Assembly: GCF_014199295.1 (NCBI RefSeq)
Contig: NZ_JACIJH010000011.1
Coordinates: forward strand, 1 to 64,000
Source: Sphingopyxis panaciterrulae
GTDB lineage: Bacteria; Pseudomonadota; Alphaproteobacteria; Sphingomonadales; Sphingomonadaceae
Length of the DNA: 64,000 bases
Direction: 5' to 3'
Shown: one piece after another, positions 48,615-57,155 of the stretch
How the letters are laid out: the number at the start of each line of letters is the position of its first letter
Numbering within the stretch: the first letter of the stretch is position 1
Program-made: the position numbers and the translations under genes
The notes under the pieces: generated by a model
Seen by the model: only the letters and a program-made list of their open reading frames with translations
Told to the model about the DNA's origin: nothing
Databases searched by the model: none

Positions 48615-49046
48615 ATGCGGTTGAGCCTGCACAGCGATTATGCCCTGCGCATCCTGATGGCGCTATCCGCGACCGGCCGGCAGATGTCGGTCGACGAGAT
48701 CGCGGGCCAGTACGGCATTTCGCGCAACCATCTTGCCAAGGTCGCGCAGCGGCTTCAGGCGCTCGGCTATGTCAGCGCGCAGCGCGGACGCGGCGGCGGG
48801 CTGACGCTGGCGCGCGAACCCGACGCGGTGGTCGTCGGCACGGTGGTGCGCGAGTTCGAGAATCTGGAGGGGCTGGTCGAGTGCATGGACCCCGCGACCT
48901 CGACCTGCCCGGTGTGCGGCGGCTGCGGCCTGCAGGGCGCGCTCGGCGGGGCGCTCGCGGCCTTCCTGACCCATCTCGACGGCTATCGGCTGACCGATCT
49001 GGTGCCCCAGCCGGGGCGCTTCCGCGACCTGCTCGGCGTCGCCTGA
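48615..49046 (+). CDS. Rrf2-family regulator, NsrR-like
   Basis: The 143-residue protein has an Rrf2 winged helix (MRLSLHSDYALRILMALSAT, GISRNHLAKVAQRLQALGYV, QRGRGGGLTLA) and a Cys cluster at 90, 98, 101 and 104. NsrR uses three such Cys to hold an iron-sulfur cluster that nitric oxide destroys, relieving repression. The divergent haemoglobin operon is the likely target. Two AT-rich dyads lie between them. Confidence 0.88.
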   Translation: MRLSLHSDYALRILMALSATGRQMSVDEIAGQYGISRNHLAKVAQRLQALGYVSAQRGRGGGLTLAREPDAVVVGTVVREFENLEGLVECMDPATSTCPVCGGCGLQGALGGALAAFLTHLDGYRLTDLVPQPGRFRDLLGVA

Positions 49047-49101
49047 TTTTGCCCGATTTCCGATTGCGCGGAGTGTTTCGCTCGTAACGAGCGTCGGCCG
49101 C

Positions 49102-49713
49102 TCAATGAGTTTCCCACGAAAGAAGAAGCTTTGACGCTCTTTCTCGCATTGCTGCGATATCGGGCAGTTCATATTCCTCAAACCCGAGGGAAAGTATTAG
49201 CCCATCAACGTTCCATACGGTTGTGCAGATTGCCGTCCCTTTGGGACGAGCGGGGTTTGGCGAGATCGGACTGCAATCGGCCACTTGCAGGCGCTGGGGC
49301 TGCTCACCCTCCGCACTGGAAGGGATCGTGGCATAATAATCCCAAGCGTAAGGATAGTCGGCAATAGGGAAAGTTTTTGTAAAAGGAGCTTCAAGCGGCT
49401 GGTGAGCGGTTTCCCGTCCGCAAGCAATGCGCAGCATCTGTGCTTGGCCATCACCGCAGACATCGTTTGGCGCCTGCACAAGCACCCTATGCGGGGGGAT
49501 CAATTGCGGATATTGAGCGAAGTCGAGAATGAACGTGAATGAAGAGGTTTTCGACGGCGGTAGCCATGGAATACGTGCGTCGAAAAGCCTTTCTTCAGGT
49601 ATAACAAATATATGCCCGGCTACTTCATGTGACACCGATGCTCCCGGCGCATATAGAACAGCGCCCGCGAGAGACGTGGCGCAAATCAGTAATGCGGTGA
49701 GCTTCCATTTCAT
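49102..49713 (-). CDS. Secreted protein of unknown function
   Basis: The 203-residue product starts MKWKLTALLICATSLAGAVL, a signal peptide, and continues as a mixed protein with several Cys (DVCGDGQ, RIACGRET, VADCSPISP, TAICTTVWNVDG). No family is recognised. Its GC content is clearly lower than the neighbours, suggesting recent acquisition. ATG at 49713 is preferred. A longer frame would lose the signal peptide position. Confidence 0.6.
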   Translation of the reverse strand: MKWKLTALLICATSLAGAVLYAPGASVSHEVAGHIFVIPEERLFDARIPWLPPSKTSSFTFILDFAQYPQLIPPHRVLVQAPNDVCGDGQAQMLRIACGRETAHQPLEAPFTKTFPIADYPYAWDYYATIPSSAEGEQPQRLQVADCSPISPNPARPKGTAICTTVWNVDGLILSLGFEEYELPDIAAMRERASKLLLSWETH

Positions 49714-49817
49714 TGGGAAGACATGCACCCGTCCGAAGAGGGGCGCAATGGCTGTTTCAAGCGCCCCCAAGCACTACGCCCTTGTCGCAGGAGCTCATCG
49801 CAGGCAAAGCGCGAGAT

Positions 49818-50420
49818 ATGGCCAAGCTCTATTTCTATTATGCCAGCATGAACGCGGGCAAGTCGACGACGCTGCTGCAGGCGGATTTCAACTATCGCGA
49901 GCGCGGCATGGAAACGATGCTGTGGACCGCGGCGCTCGACGACCGCTATGGCGCGGGACAGATCACCAGCCGCATCGGCCTGCTGGCGGAGGCGCATAAA
50001 TTCGACCCCGACAGCGATCTGTGGGCGGCGGTGCAGGCCGAGCATCGCCAGCGCCCGCTCGCCTGCGTGCTCGTCGACGAGGCGCAATTCCTGTCGCGCG
50101 CGCAGGTGCTCGACCTCGCGCGGCTGGCCGACGAGACGAATATGCCGGTGCTCTGCTATGGCCTGCGCACCGATTTCGCGGCGAATCTCTTTCCCGGCTC
50201 GGCGACGCTGCTCGGCCTCGCCGATGCGCTCGTCGAGCTGAAGGCGGTGTGCGAGTGCGGGCGCAAGGCGACGATGAACCTGCGCGTCGACGAACAGGGC
50301 CGCGCGGTGGTTGAGGGCGCGCAGACCGAGATCGGCGGCAACGACCGCTATGTCGCGATGTGCCGGCGGCATTTCATGGAAAAGCGGCGCGCAGCGGCGG
50401 CGGTGCTCGCCGATGCTTGA
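49818..50420 (+). CDS. tdk: Thymidine kinase
   Basis: The 200-residue type II thymidine kinase has P-loop ASMNAGKST (9-17), VLVDEAQFL (Walker B), LRTDFAANLFPGS, and zinc-binding Cys (CECGRKATMNL and a later CRRH). It phosphorylates thymidine for salvage. ATG at 49818 gives the normal MAKLYFYYASMN start. It overlaps the following GNAT gene by 8 bp. Confidence 0.94.
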   Translation: MAKLYFYYASMNAGKSTTLLQADFNYRERGMETMLWTAALDDRYGAGQITSRIGLLAEAHKFDPDSDLWAAVQAEHRQRPLACVLVDEAQFLSRAQVLDLARLADETNMPVLCYGLRTDFAANLFPGSATLLGLADALVELKAVCECGRKATMNLRVDEQGRAVVEGAQTEIGGNDRYVAMCRRHFMEKRRAAAAVLADA

Positions 50421-50949
50421 CCGCCTTTACGCCGAGCTCGCCGACGGCGACCTCCGGCTCGTCAAGCTGGCCGAGGCGCACCGCGAGCCGCTGCGCGCCG
50501 CCTGCGCCGCCGATGCCGAGGTCTGGCCGATCTATGCGACCAGCTTCGATCCCGATCATTTCGACGCCAGCTTCGCCGCGCTGCTCGCGAATGCGGCGCG
50601 CATGCCCTATGCGGTGTTCGCCGGCGATCGGCTGGTCGGCATGACCGCATGGCTGCGTCCCGATGTGTCGGCGCAGACGATCGAGATCGGCAGCAGCTAC
50701 ATCCACCCCGACGTGCGCGGCACCGGGCTCAACGGGCGCCTGAAGCGGCTGATGCTCGATCACGCCTTCGCGGTCGGCATCCGCCGCGTCGAATTCCGCA
50801 TCGACGAGCGCAACGCGCGCAGCCAGGCGGCGGTCGCCAAGCTCGGCGCCACCAGGGAAGGCGTGCTGCGCGCCGAACGCGTCACCTGGACCGGGCATGT
50901 GCGCGATACCGGCCTGTGGTCGCTGCTGGCGGACGAGTGGGACGGATAG
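50413..50949 (+). CDS. GNAT N-acetyltransferase (RimJ/RimL-like)
   Basis: The 178-residue protein has the RimL-type GNAT fold: EIGSSYIHPDVRGTGLNGRL (acetyl-CoA binding loop RGTGLNG), FRIDERNARSQAAVAKLGA and TREGVLR. It acetylates an unknown amine, possibly a protein N-terminus or small molecule. It is coupled to tdk by overlap. Confidence 0.85.
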   Translation: MLDRLYAELADGDLRLVKLAEAHREPLRAACAADAEVWPIYATSFDPDHFDASFAALLANAARMPYAVFAGDRLVGMTAWLRPDVSAQTIEIGSSYIHPDVRGTGLNGRLKRLMLDHAFAVGIRRVEFRIDERNARSQAAVAKLGATREGVLRAERVTWTGHVRDTGLWSLLADEWDG

Positions 50950-50954
50950 GACGG

Positions 50955-51052
50955 TCGTCATTGCGAGGCGCCGAAGGCGACGCGGCAATCCCCAGCCACG
51001 CCATGCCGAATGCCGATGGCTGGAGATTGCTTCGCTGCGCTCGCAATGACGG
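50955..51052. repeat. Palindromic intergenic repeat, family A
   Basis: A 98-bp unit starts TCGTCATTGCGAGG and ends with the complementary CTCGCAATGACGG, with inner arms GGCAATCC.../...GATTGC. A second copy is at 63692-63778. Such units resemble mobile palindromic repeats (REP/ERIC-like). Confidence 0.85.
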
Positions 51053-51099
51053 ACTATGGGTCAGCGCAGGTTCAGCCGCCCCGTGCTAACCCTCGCACC

Positions 51100-51516
51100 A
51101 TGCTCCGAACCCTCGCCCTCTCCCTGGCCGCCGCGCTGTTGCCCCTTTCGGGCGCGGCGGCCAACGAGCCCGCCAAGGCGCCGCGCCAGATCGGCGCCGA
51201 AGCGAGCATCGTTTTCCCGAGCGACACGACGATCCGCAACTGGCGCGCCGATCGCGAGCGCGGCATCTGGGTGCAGGACCGGCGCGGCGACTGGTACTAC
51301 GGGCTGTTCGCGGGCCTCTGCCGCGACGTCGATTTCGCACAGGCGATCGGCGTCGACACGCGCGGCGCGGCGCGGCTCGACCGCTTCGCGACGCTGATCG
51401 TCCGTGGCGAGCGCTGCCCGCTCGTTTCCTTCGTCCATTCGGCCCCGCCGCCGTCGAAGCGCGACAAGGCGAAGGATGTCGCGGCCGACAAGGCCGACAA
51501 CGCGAAGCCGAATTGA
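51100..51516 (+). CDS. DUF6491-like secreted protein
   Basis: The 138-residue product has a signal peptide (MLRTLALSLAAALLPLSGAA) and a compact domain with WYYGLFAGLCRDVDFAQAI and two Cys (51-120), ending in a Lys/Asp-rich tail. It resembles small DUF6491 proteins of sphingomonads and relatives. Function unknown. It precedes truB by 32 bp and could share its transcript. Confidence 0.65.
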   Translation: MLRTLALSLAAALLPLSGAAANEPAKAPRQIGAEASIVFPSDTTIRNWRADRERGIWVQDRRGDWYYGLFAGLCRDVDFAQAIGVDTRGAARLDRFATLIVRGERCPLVSFVHSAPPPSKRDKAKDVAADKADNAKPN

Positions 51517-51548
51517 CAGGGAACCCCGCGTGGCCCTAGCCGCGGCGG

Positions 51549-52457
51549 ATGAACGGCTGGATCATCCTCGACAAACCCGTGGGGCTAGGCTCGACCCAGG
51601 CGGTCGCCGCGGTCAAGCGCGTGTGCCGCGAAGCCGGGCTTGGCAAGGTCAAGACGGGCCACGGCGGGACGCTCGACCCGCTCGCATCGGGCGTGCTGCC
51701 GATCGCGCTTGGCGAGGCGACCAAGCTGACCGGCCGTATGCTCGACGCGAGCAAGGTCTATGACTTCACTTGTCGCTTCGGGACCGAGACCGCCGGCCTC
51801 GACGCCGAGGGCGAGGTGGTCGCGACCAGCGACGCGCGGCCGACGCTGGCCGAGGTGGAGGCGGTGCTGCCGCGCTTCACCGGCGCGATCGAACAGGTGC
51901 CGCCCGCTTTCTCCGCGATCAAGATCGACGGGCAGCGCGCCTACGCCCTGGCCCGCAAGGGCGAAACGGTCGAGATGAAGGCGCGGGCGGTGACGATCTA
52001 TGCCCTTCGCCACGCCGGACTTGATGAGGAGACGGGGGCAGGGACGCGGCTTGATCGAATCACCTTCACCGCCCATGTCTCGAAGGGCACCTATATCCGC
52101 AGCCTTGCGCGCGACATCGCCCATGCACTCGGCACGGTCGGGCATGTCGCCATGTTGCGGCGGACGAAGGCGGGCCCCTTCACCCTGTCGCAAGCGATTT
52201 CGCTGGACAAATTGAACGCTTTCGGTCAAGGCGCCGCGCAATCAGATGTGATTCTGCCGCTTGAGGCGGGGCTGGTCGACATCCCGGCTCTGGACCTCTC
52301 CCCGGAAGCGGCAGGGGCGATCCGTCAGGGTCGCGTCTGGACCGGGGAAAGCGCGCACGACGGGCTTTATTGGGGACGGGACCGCGACCGGCGACCCGTC
52401 GCGCTGATAGAGGCTTCGGCCGGAAGGCTGAAGGTCGTGCGGGGCTTCAATCCATAA
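51549..52457 (+). CDS. truB: tRNA pseudouridine-55 synthase TruB
   Basis: The 302-residue enzyme converts U55 of tRNA to pseudouridine. The catalytic Asp43 is in GHGGTLDPLASGVLP. Other family motifs are NGWIILDKPVGLGSTQA, RFTGAIEQVPPAFSAIKIDG and SKGTYIRSLARDIA. It is 24 bp upstream of rpsO, the usual order. Confidence 0.95.
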   Translation: MNGWIILDKPVGLGSTQAVAAVKRVCREAGLGKVKTGHGGTLDPLASGVLPIALGEATKLTGRMLDASKVYDFTCRFGTETAGLDAEGEVVATSDARPTLAEVEAVLPRFTGAIEQVPPAFSAIKIDGQRAYALARKGETVEMKARAVTIYALRHAGLDEETGAGTRLDRITFTAHVSKGTYIRSLARDIAHALGTVGHVAMLRRTKAGPFTLSQAISLDKLNAFGQGAAQSDVILPLEAGLVDIPALDLSPEAAGAIRQGRVWTGESAHDGLYWGRDRDRRPVALIEASAGRLKVVRGFNP

Positions 52458-52481
52458 CAAGATGTTCGAAGGAAAGAGTCC

Positions 52482-52751
52482 ATGTCGATTACCGCCGAGC
52501 GCAAGGCCGAACTCATCAAGGAACATGCCCGCGAAAAGGGCGACACCGGTTCGCCGGAAGTGCAGGTCGCGATCCTGACCGACCGCATCAACACGCTGAC
52601 CGGGCATTTCAAGACCCACGCGAAGGATAATCACAGCCGTCGCGGCCTGTTGATGATGGTCAATAAGCGCCGCAGCCTGCTCGACTATCTGCGGGGAAAG
52701 GATGAGGGCCGCTATCAGGCGCTGATCGCGAAGCTGGGTCTTCGCAAGTAA
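52482..52751 (+). CDS. rpsO: Ribosomal protein S15
   Basis: The 89-residue protein matches S15 throughout ([56 protein letters not shown]). It binds 16S rRNA in the platform of the 30S subunit. GGAAAG precedes the ATG. It is followed by a hairpin terminator and then pnp, as is usual. Confidence 0.97.
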   Translation: MSITAERKAELIKEHAREKGDTGSPEVQVAILTDRINTLTGHFKTHAKDNHSRRGLLMMVNKRRSLLDYLRGKDEGRYQALIAKLGLRK

Positions 52752-52761
52752 GAATTCGAGG

Positions 52762-52795
52762 GCGGCTCCGGGTTCGGGGCCGCTTTCATTTTATC
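52762..52795 (+). terminator. Rho-independent-type terminator after rpsO
   Basis: Arms 52762-52769 and 52776-52783 (GCGGCTCC / GGGGCCGC with one G-T pair) are followed by TTTCATTTTAT. It lies 11 bp after the rpsO stop. Confidence 0.65.
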
Positions 52796-52911
52796 CGTTC
52801 GGGCTGAGCTTGTCGAAGCCCCGTCCTTTTCCTCGAGAAGGAAGAACGGCCCCCTTCGACGCCGCCTGCGGCGTCGCTCAGGATAGGCTTTCACAAGCTC
52901 AGGGCGAACGG
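52796..52911. repeat. Compound intergenic repeat, family C
   Basis: The segment begins CCGTTCGGGCTGAGCTTGTC and ends with the complementary CACAAGCTCAGGGCGAACGG, enclosing a further dyad (CGCCGCCTGCGGCG). This resembles the short mobile repeats scattered in sphingomonad genomes. It lies between the rpsO terminator and pnp. Confidence 0.7.
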
Positions 52912-53045
52912 AATTGTAGGAACTGTCGCAATCCGGCGACGGTTTCGCAAGCAAGGGGTTAAGAAACGCCCCGACCCGCCCGGGCCGGACTGCCCGGAAC
53001 TGAAGGCCCCGCCCGGCATAGGGCCCGGCGGGCGAAGGAAACCAG

Positions 53046-55355
53046 ATGTTTGATGTGAAAAAAGTATCGATCGAGTGGGGCGGTGAAACGCTGACGCTCG
53101 AAACGGGCAAGGTTGCCCGTCAGGCCGATGGCGCGGTCATCGCGAGCCTGGGCGAGACGGTTGTGCTCTGCGCCGTCACTGCCGCCAAGTCGGTGAAGGA
53201 CGGGCAGGATTTCTTCCCGCTCACCGTCCACTATCAGGAAAAATATTCGTCGGCCGGCCGTATCCCCGGCGGCTTCTTCAAGCGCGAACGCGGCGCGACC
53301 GAAAAGGAAACTTTGGTCAGCCGCCTGATCGACCGTCCGATCCGCCCGCTGTTCCCCGAAGGTTTCTATAACGAGATCAACGCCATCGCTCAGGTGCTGA
53401 GCTATGACGGCCATAATGAGCCCGACATCCTCGCGATGGTCGCGGCGTCGGCTGCGCTCACCATTTCGGGCGTGCCCTTCATGGGCCCGATCGGCGCCGC
53501 TCGCGTCGGCTATCTCAACGGCGAATATATCCTCAACCCGACCGACGAGCAGGTGGCCGAGGGTGACCTCGACCTCGTCGTCGCCGCGACGCACGACGCG
53601 GTGATGATGGTCGAATCCGAAGCGAACGAGCTGTCGGAAGAGGTCATGCTGGGCGCCGTGATGTTCGCGCACGATGCGTGCCGCGAGGTCGTCAGGGCGA
53701 TCATCAAGCTCGCCGAACAGGCGGCGAAGGAGCCGTGGGAACTGGCGTCGTCGGACGACAATGCCGCGCTCAAGGACAAGCTCAAGAAGCTGATCGGCAA
53801 GGATGTTGCCGCCGCCTACAAGCTGACCGACAAGTCGGCGCGCTCGAACGCGCTGAACGCGGCGCGCGCGAAGGCCAAGGAACAGTTCGTCGCCGACGGT
53901 CTGGAGCCGCAGGCGGTGATGGCCGGCATCAAGCTGGTCAAGAAGCTGGAGGCCGAGATCGTCCGCACCGCCATCCTCAAGGACGGCAAGCGCATCGACG
54001 GCCGCACGACGACGCAGATTCGTCCGATCGAGGCCGAAACCCACTTCCTGCCGCGCGCGCATGGCTCGGCGCTGTTCACCCGCGGCGAGACGCAGACCAT
54101 CGCGACCTGCACGCTGGGCACCAAGGAAGCCGAGCAGATGATCGACGGGCTCAATGGCCTGTCGTATCAGAATTTCATGCTCCATTATAACTTCCCGCCC
54201 TATTCGGTCGGCGAAGTCGGCCGCTTCGGTCCTCCGGGACGCCGCGAGGTCGGTCACGGCAAGCTCGCGTGGCGCGCGCTGCATCCGGTGCTGCCGTCGA
54301 AGGAGGATTTCCCCTACACGATCCGCCTGACCAGCGACATCACCGAATCGAACGGCTCGTCGTCGATGGCGACGGTATGCGGCGGTTCGCTGTCGCTGAT
54401 GGACGCCGGCGTGCCGATCAAGCGCCCGGTTTCGGGCATCGCGATGGGCCTGATCCTCGAAGGCAAGGATTTCGCGATCCTCAGCGACATCCTGGGCGAC
54501 GAGGACCACCTCGGCGACATGGATTTCAAGGTCGCGGGCACGTCCGAAGGCATCACCACGATGCAGATGGACATCAAGATCGCCGGCATCACGCAGGAAA
54601 TCTTCGAAAAGGCTCTGGCGCAGGCCAAGGACGGCCGCGCGCACATCCTGGGCGAGATGAACAAGGCGCTCGGCGAGGTTCGCAGCGAATTGTCGGCGCA
54701 CGCGCCGCGCATCGAGACGATCACGATCGACAAGTCGAAGATCCGCGACGTCATCGGCACCGGCGGCAAGGTGATCCGCGAGATCGTCGCGACCACCGGC
54801 GCCAAGGTCGACATCGACGACGAGGGCATCATCAAGATCGCCTCGTCCGACCCGGCGCAGATCGAGGCCGCCAAGGCGTGGATTCTCGGCATCGTCGAGG
54901 AGCCCGAGGTCGGCAAGGTCTATAACGGCAAGGTCGTGAACCTCGTCGATTTCGGCGCCTTCGTGAACTTCATGGGCGGCAAGGACGGCCTCGTCCACGT
55001 CTCGGAGATCCGGAACGAGCGCGTCGAAAAGGTCGCCGACGTCCTCGCCGAAGGGCAGGAGGTCAAGGTCAAGGTGCTCGAGATCGACCCGCGTGGCAAG
55101 GTCCGCCTGTCGATGCGCGTCGTCGATCAGGAAACCGGCGAAGAGCTCGAAGACACCCGCCCGCCGCGCGAACCCCGCGGTGATCGCGGTCCGCGCCGTG
55201 AAGGCGGCGACCGTGGCCGCGGCGGTCGCGACCGCGGTCCGCGTCGTGACGGCGAAGGCCGGGGCGACCGTGGTCCCAGGGGCGAAGGGCGCCGCGAACG
55301 CAGCGACGACGGTCCGGAAGACCAGGGCCATGTGCCCGACTTCCTGAAGGACTGA
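53046..55355 (+). CDS. pnp: Polyribonucleotide nucleotidyltransferase (PNPase)
   Basis: The 769-residue phosphorolytic exoribonuclease has two RNase PH domains (about 1-215 and 310-540; [40 protein letters not shown]), a KH domain ([20 protein letters not shown]) and an S1 domain ([20 protein letters not shown]). The C-terminal 70 residues are an Arg/Gly/Asp-rich tail. It degrades mRNA 3' to 5', normally in a degradosome. AAGGAA precedes the ATG. Confidence 0.97.
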   Translation: MFDVKKVSIEWGGETLTLETGKVARQADGAVIASLGETVVLCAVTAAKSVKDGQDFFPLTVHYQEKYSSAGRIPGGFFKRERGATEKETLVSRLIDRPIRPLFPEGFYNEINAIAQVLSYDGHNEPDILAMVAASAALTISGVPFMGPIGAARVGYLNGEYILNPTDEQVAEGDLDLVVAATHDAVMMVESEANELSEEVMLGAVMFAHDACREVVRAIIKLAEQAAKEPWELASSDDNAALKDKLKKLIGKDVAAAYKLTDKSARSNALNAARAKAKEQFVADGLEPQAVMAGIKLVKKLEAEIVRTAILKDGKRIDGRTTTQIRPIEAETHFLPRAHGSALFTRGETQTIATCTLGTKEAEQMIDGLNGLSYQNFMLHYNFPPYSVGEVGRFGPPGRREVGHGKLAWRALHPVLPSKEDFPYTIRLTSDITESNGSSSMATVCGGSLSLMDAGVPIKRPVSGIAMGLILEGKDFAILSDILGDEDHLGDMDFKVAGTSEGITTMQMDIKIAGITQEIFEKALAQAKDGRAHILGEMNKALGEVRSELSAHAPRIETITIDKSKIRDVIGTGGKVIREIVATTGAKVDIDDEGIIKIASSDPAQIEAAKAWILGIVEEPEVGKVYNGKVVNLVDFGAFVNFMGGKDGLVHVSEIRNERVEKVADVLAEGQEVKVKVLEIDPRGKVRLSMRVVDQETGEELEDTRPPREPRGDRGPRREGGDRGRGGRDRGPRRDGEGRGDRGPRGEGRRERSDDGPEDQGHVPDFLKD

Positions 55356-55378
55356 TCCTTCGAGAAACGAACGGGAAA

Positions 55379-55404
55379 GGGGCCGCGAAAGCGGCCCCTT
55401 TTTT
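55379..55404 (+). terminator. Rho-independent terminator after pnp
   Basis: Perfect 8-bp arms 55379-55386 and 55391-55398 (GGGGCCGC / GCGGCCCC) with a GAAA tetraloop and six T residues. It is a textbook intrinsic terminator 23 bp after the pnp stop. Confidence 0.95.
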
Positions 55405-55450
55405 GACGAATGGCAGCTTTTGGGATGGGGGGCGGCCATCCATTCGCCTT

Positions 55451-55479
55451 CGTCATCCCGGATCAAGTCCGGAATGACG
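55451..55479. repeat. Short palindromic intergenic repeat, family B
   Basis: CGTCATCCCGGATCAAGTCC is followed by its near complement GGAATGACG. Same family as 47271-47301. Confidence 0.75.
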
Positions 55480-55561
55480 ATGTATATGGCGTCTGCACCG
55501 CTTGCCAACGGCTGCAAGCAGGGGGTCGCCACGCCTGTCCCATTTGGGGTATGCGACGACC

Positions 55562-56263
55562 ATGATCCCGATGCTCCTGCCGCTCCTCGCCCTCGCCGCG
55601 CAGCCCCCCGCCGCCGAACAGCCCGCGACCCCGGCCGCGCCCGATCCGCGGCCCTATGTCGCGCTGGTGACCGATCTCGGCACGATCACCGTGCGGATCG
55701 AGGACAGGCGAGCGCCGGTCACCGCGAAGAATTTCCTCCGTTATGTCGACACGAAGCGGATGGACGGGTTCAAATTCTATCGCTCCACCCGGACGTGGGG
55801 GCCGGCGAGCCGGCTGATCCAGGCGGGCAACCGCGGCAATGCGGCCCTGAACTTCCCGGCCATCGCGCATGAGCCGACCACGCAGACCGGGCTCACCAAT
55901 TGCGACGGCGCGCTGTCGATGGCCCGGCTCAATCCGGGCGACGCGACGACCGATTTCTTCCTGCTATTGTCCGACATCAAGGGATTCGACGCCGACGCGC
56001 AGGGCGGCGACGGCGCCGGCTTCGCAGTGTTCGGCGAGATCGTCGACGGACGCGATGTGGCGGAGAAAATCTATGCTGCGCCGGTATCGCCGACCGCCGG
56101 CGACGGGCCGATGCAGGGCCAGATCCTCGACCCGATGGTGACGATCAGGTCGGCGCGCCGCGTCGCCTCGCCGCCGCTGGCCGAGGCGCCGAAGGGCTGT
56201 GTCGTCAACGCCGAATCGGCCGCGCCCGGCGACGCGCCGCAGCCGCAAGGCGACATGCCCTGA
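55562..56263 (+). CDS. Cyclophilin-type peptidyl-prolyl isomerase, exported
   Basis: The 233-residue protein has a signal peptide (about 1-16) and a cyclophilin domain: GTITVRIEDRRAPVTAKNFL, YRSTRTWGPASRLIQAGN, GALSMARLNPGDATTDFFL and FAVFGEIVDGRDVAEKIY. It would assist folding of periplasmic or outer-membrane proteins. bamD follows 50 bp later in the same direction. Confidence 0.9.
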   Translation: MIPMLLPLLALAAQPPAAEQPATPAAPDPRPYVALVTDLGTITVRIEDRRAPVTAKNFLRYVDTKRMDGFKFYRSTRTWGPASRLIQAGNRGNAALNFPAIAHEPTTQTGLTNCDGALSMARLNPGDATTDFFLLLSDIKGFDADAQGGDGAGFAVFGEIVDGRDVAEKIYAAPVSPTAGDGPMQGQILDPMVTIRSARRVASPPLAEAPKGCVVNAESAAPGDAPQPQGDMP

Positions 56264-56313
56264 ACCTCCATCATTTATTTTGCGTTCATCGGCGCTGTGG
56301 CTATACCGCCCGC

Positions 56314-57108
56314 ATGACTCATCGCACCTCTCCGCGCGCCGCCCTGCGCATGTTCGCCGCCGCTCTCGTGATGACGCCCATGCTTGCGGCCTGCGCCGGG
56401 GGCGGTGGGGTCAAGAAGGACACGCGCTATGTCGCGCGCGACGTCAGCACCCTGTATCGTGCGGCGCAGGACCGGCTCGATCGCGGCCAGTACAAGCTCG
56501 CCGCGGCGCTGTTCGACGAGGTCGAGCGCCAGCATCCCTATTCGCCCTGGGCGCGCCGCGCCCAGTTGATGAGCGCTTTTTCCTATTATATGGACCGCGA
56601 ATATACGCCGGCGACCGCGGCGGCGCAGCGTTTCCTGTCGATCCATCCGGGCAACAAGGACGCCCCCTACGCCTATTATCTGATCGCGCTCTGCTATTAT
56701 GAGCAGATCAGCGACGTCACCCGCGACCAGAAGATCACCGAGCAGGCCAATGCCGCGCTCGGCGAGGTGATACGCCGCTATCCGGGCAGCCGCTACGCGG
56801 CCGACGCGCGGCTCAAGATGGACCTGGTGCAGGACCATCTGGCGGGCAAGGAGATGGAGATCGGCCGCTATTACGAGCGCTCGTCGAGCTGGCTCGCGGC
56901 GTCGCTCCGCTTCCGCGAAGTGGTCGACAAGTTCCAGACCACCAGCCACACGCCCGAGGCGCTCTATCGTCTCGTCGAATGCTATCTGGCGCTTGGCGTG
57001 CCGGAAGAGGCAAAGAAATCGGCCGCGGTGCTCGGCGCCAACTATCCGGGCAGCAAATGGTACAAGCGCGCCTTCGACCTGATGCAGAAGAACGCGCCGC
57101 AGGCCTGA
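56314..57108 (+). CDS. bamD: Outer membrane assembly lipoprotein BamD
   Basis: The 264-residue product has a lipoprotein signal ending LAAC and TPR repeats (LYRAAQDRLDRGQYKLAAAL, FDEVERQHPYSPWARRAQLM, YTPATAAAQRFLSIHPGNKD, ALGEVIRRYPGSRYAADARL). It is part of the BAM complex inserting beta-barrel proteins, here including the TolC-like protein. ATG at 56314 gives the expected lipobox distance. Confidence 0.94.
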   Translation: MTHRTSPRAALRMFAAALVMTPMLAACAGGGGVKKDTRYVARDVSTLYRAAQDRLDRGQYKLAAALFDEVERQHPYSPWARRAQLMSAFSYYMDREYTPATAAAQRFLSIHPGNKDAPYAYYLIALCYYEQISDVTRDQKITEQANAALGEVIRRYPGSRYAADARLKMDLVQDHLAGKEMEIGRYYERSSSWLAASLRFREVVDKFQTTSHTPEALYRLVECYLALGVPEEAKKSAAVLGANYPGSKWYKRAFDLMQKNAPQA

Positions 57109-57155
57109 CGCATCGCGCGATAGATTCGCATTTTGTTCTGCGATAAGAGCGGGAC

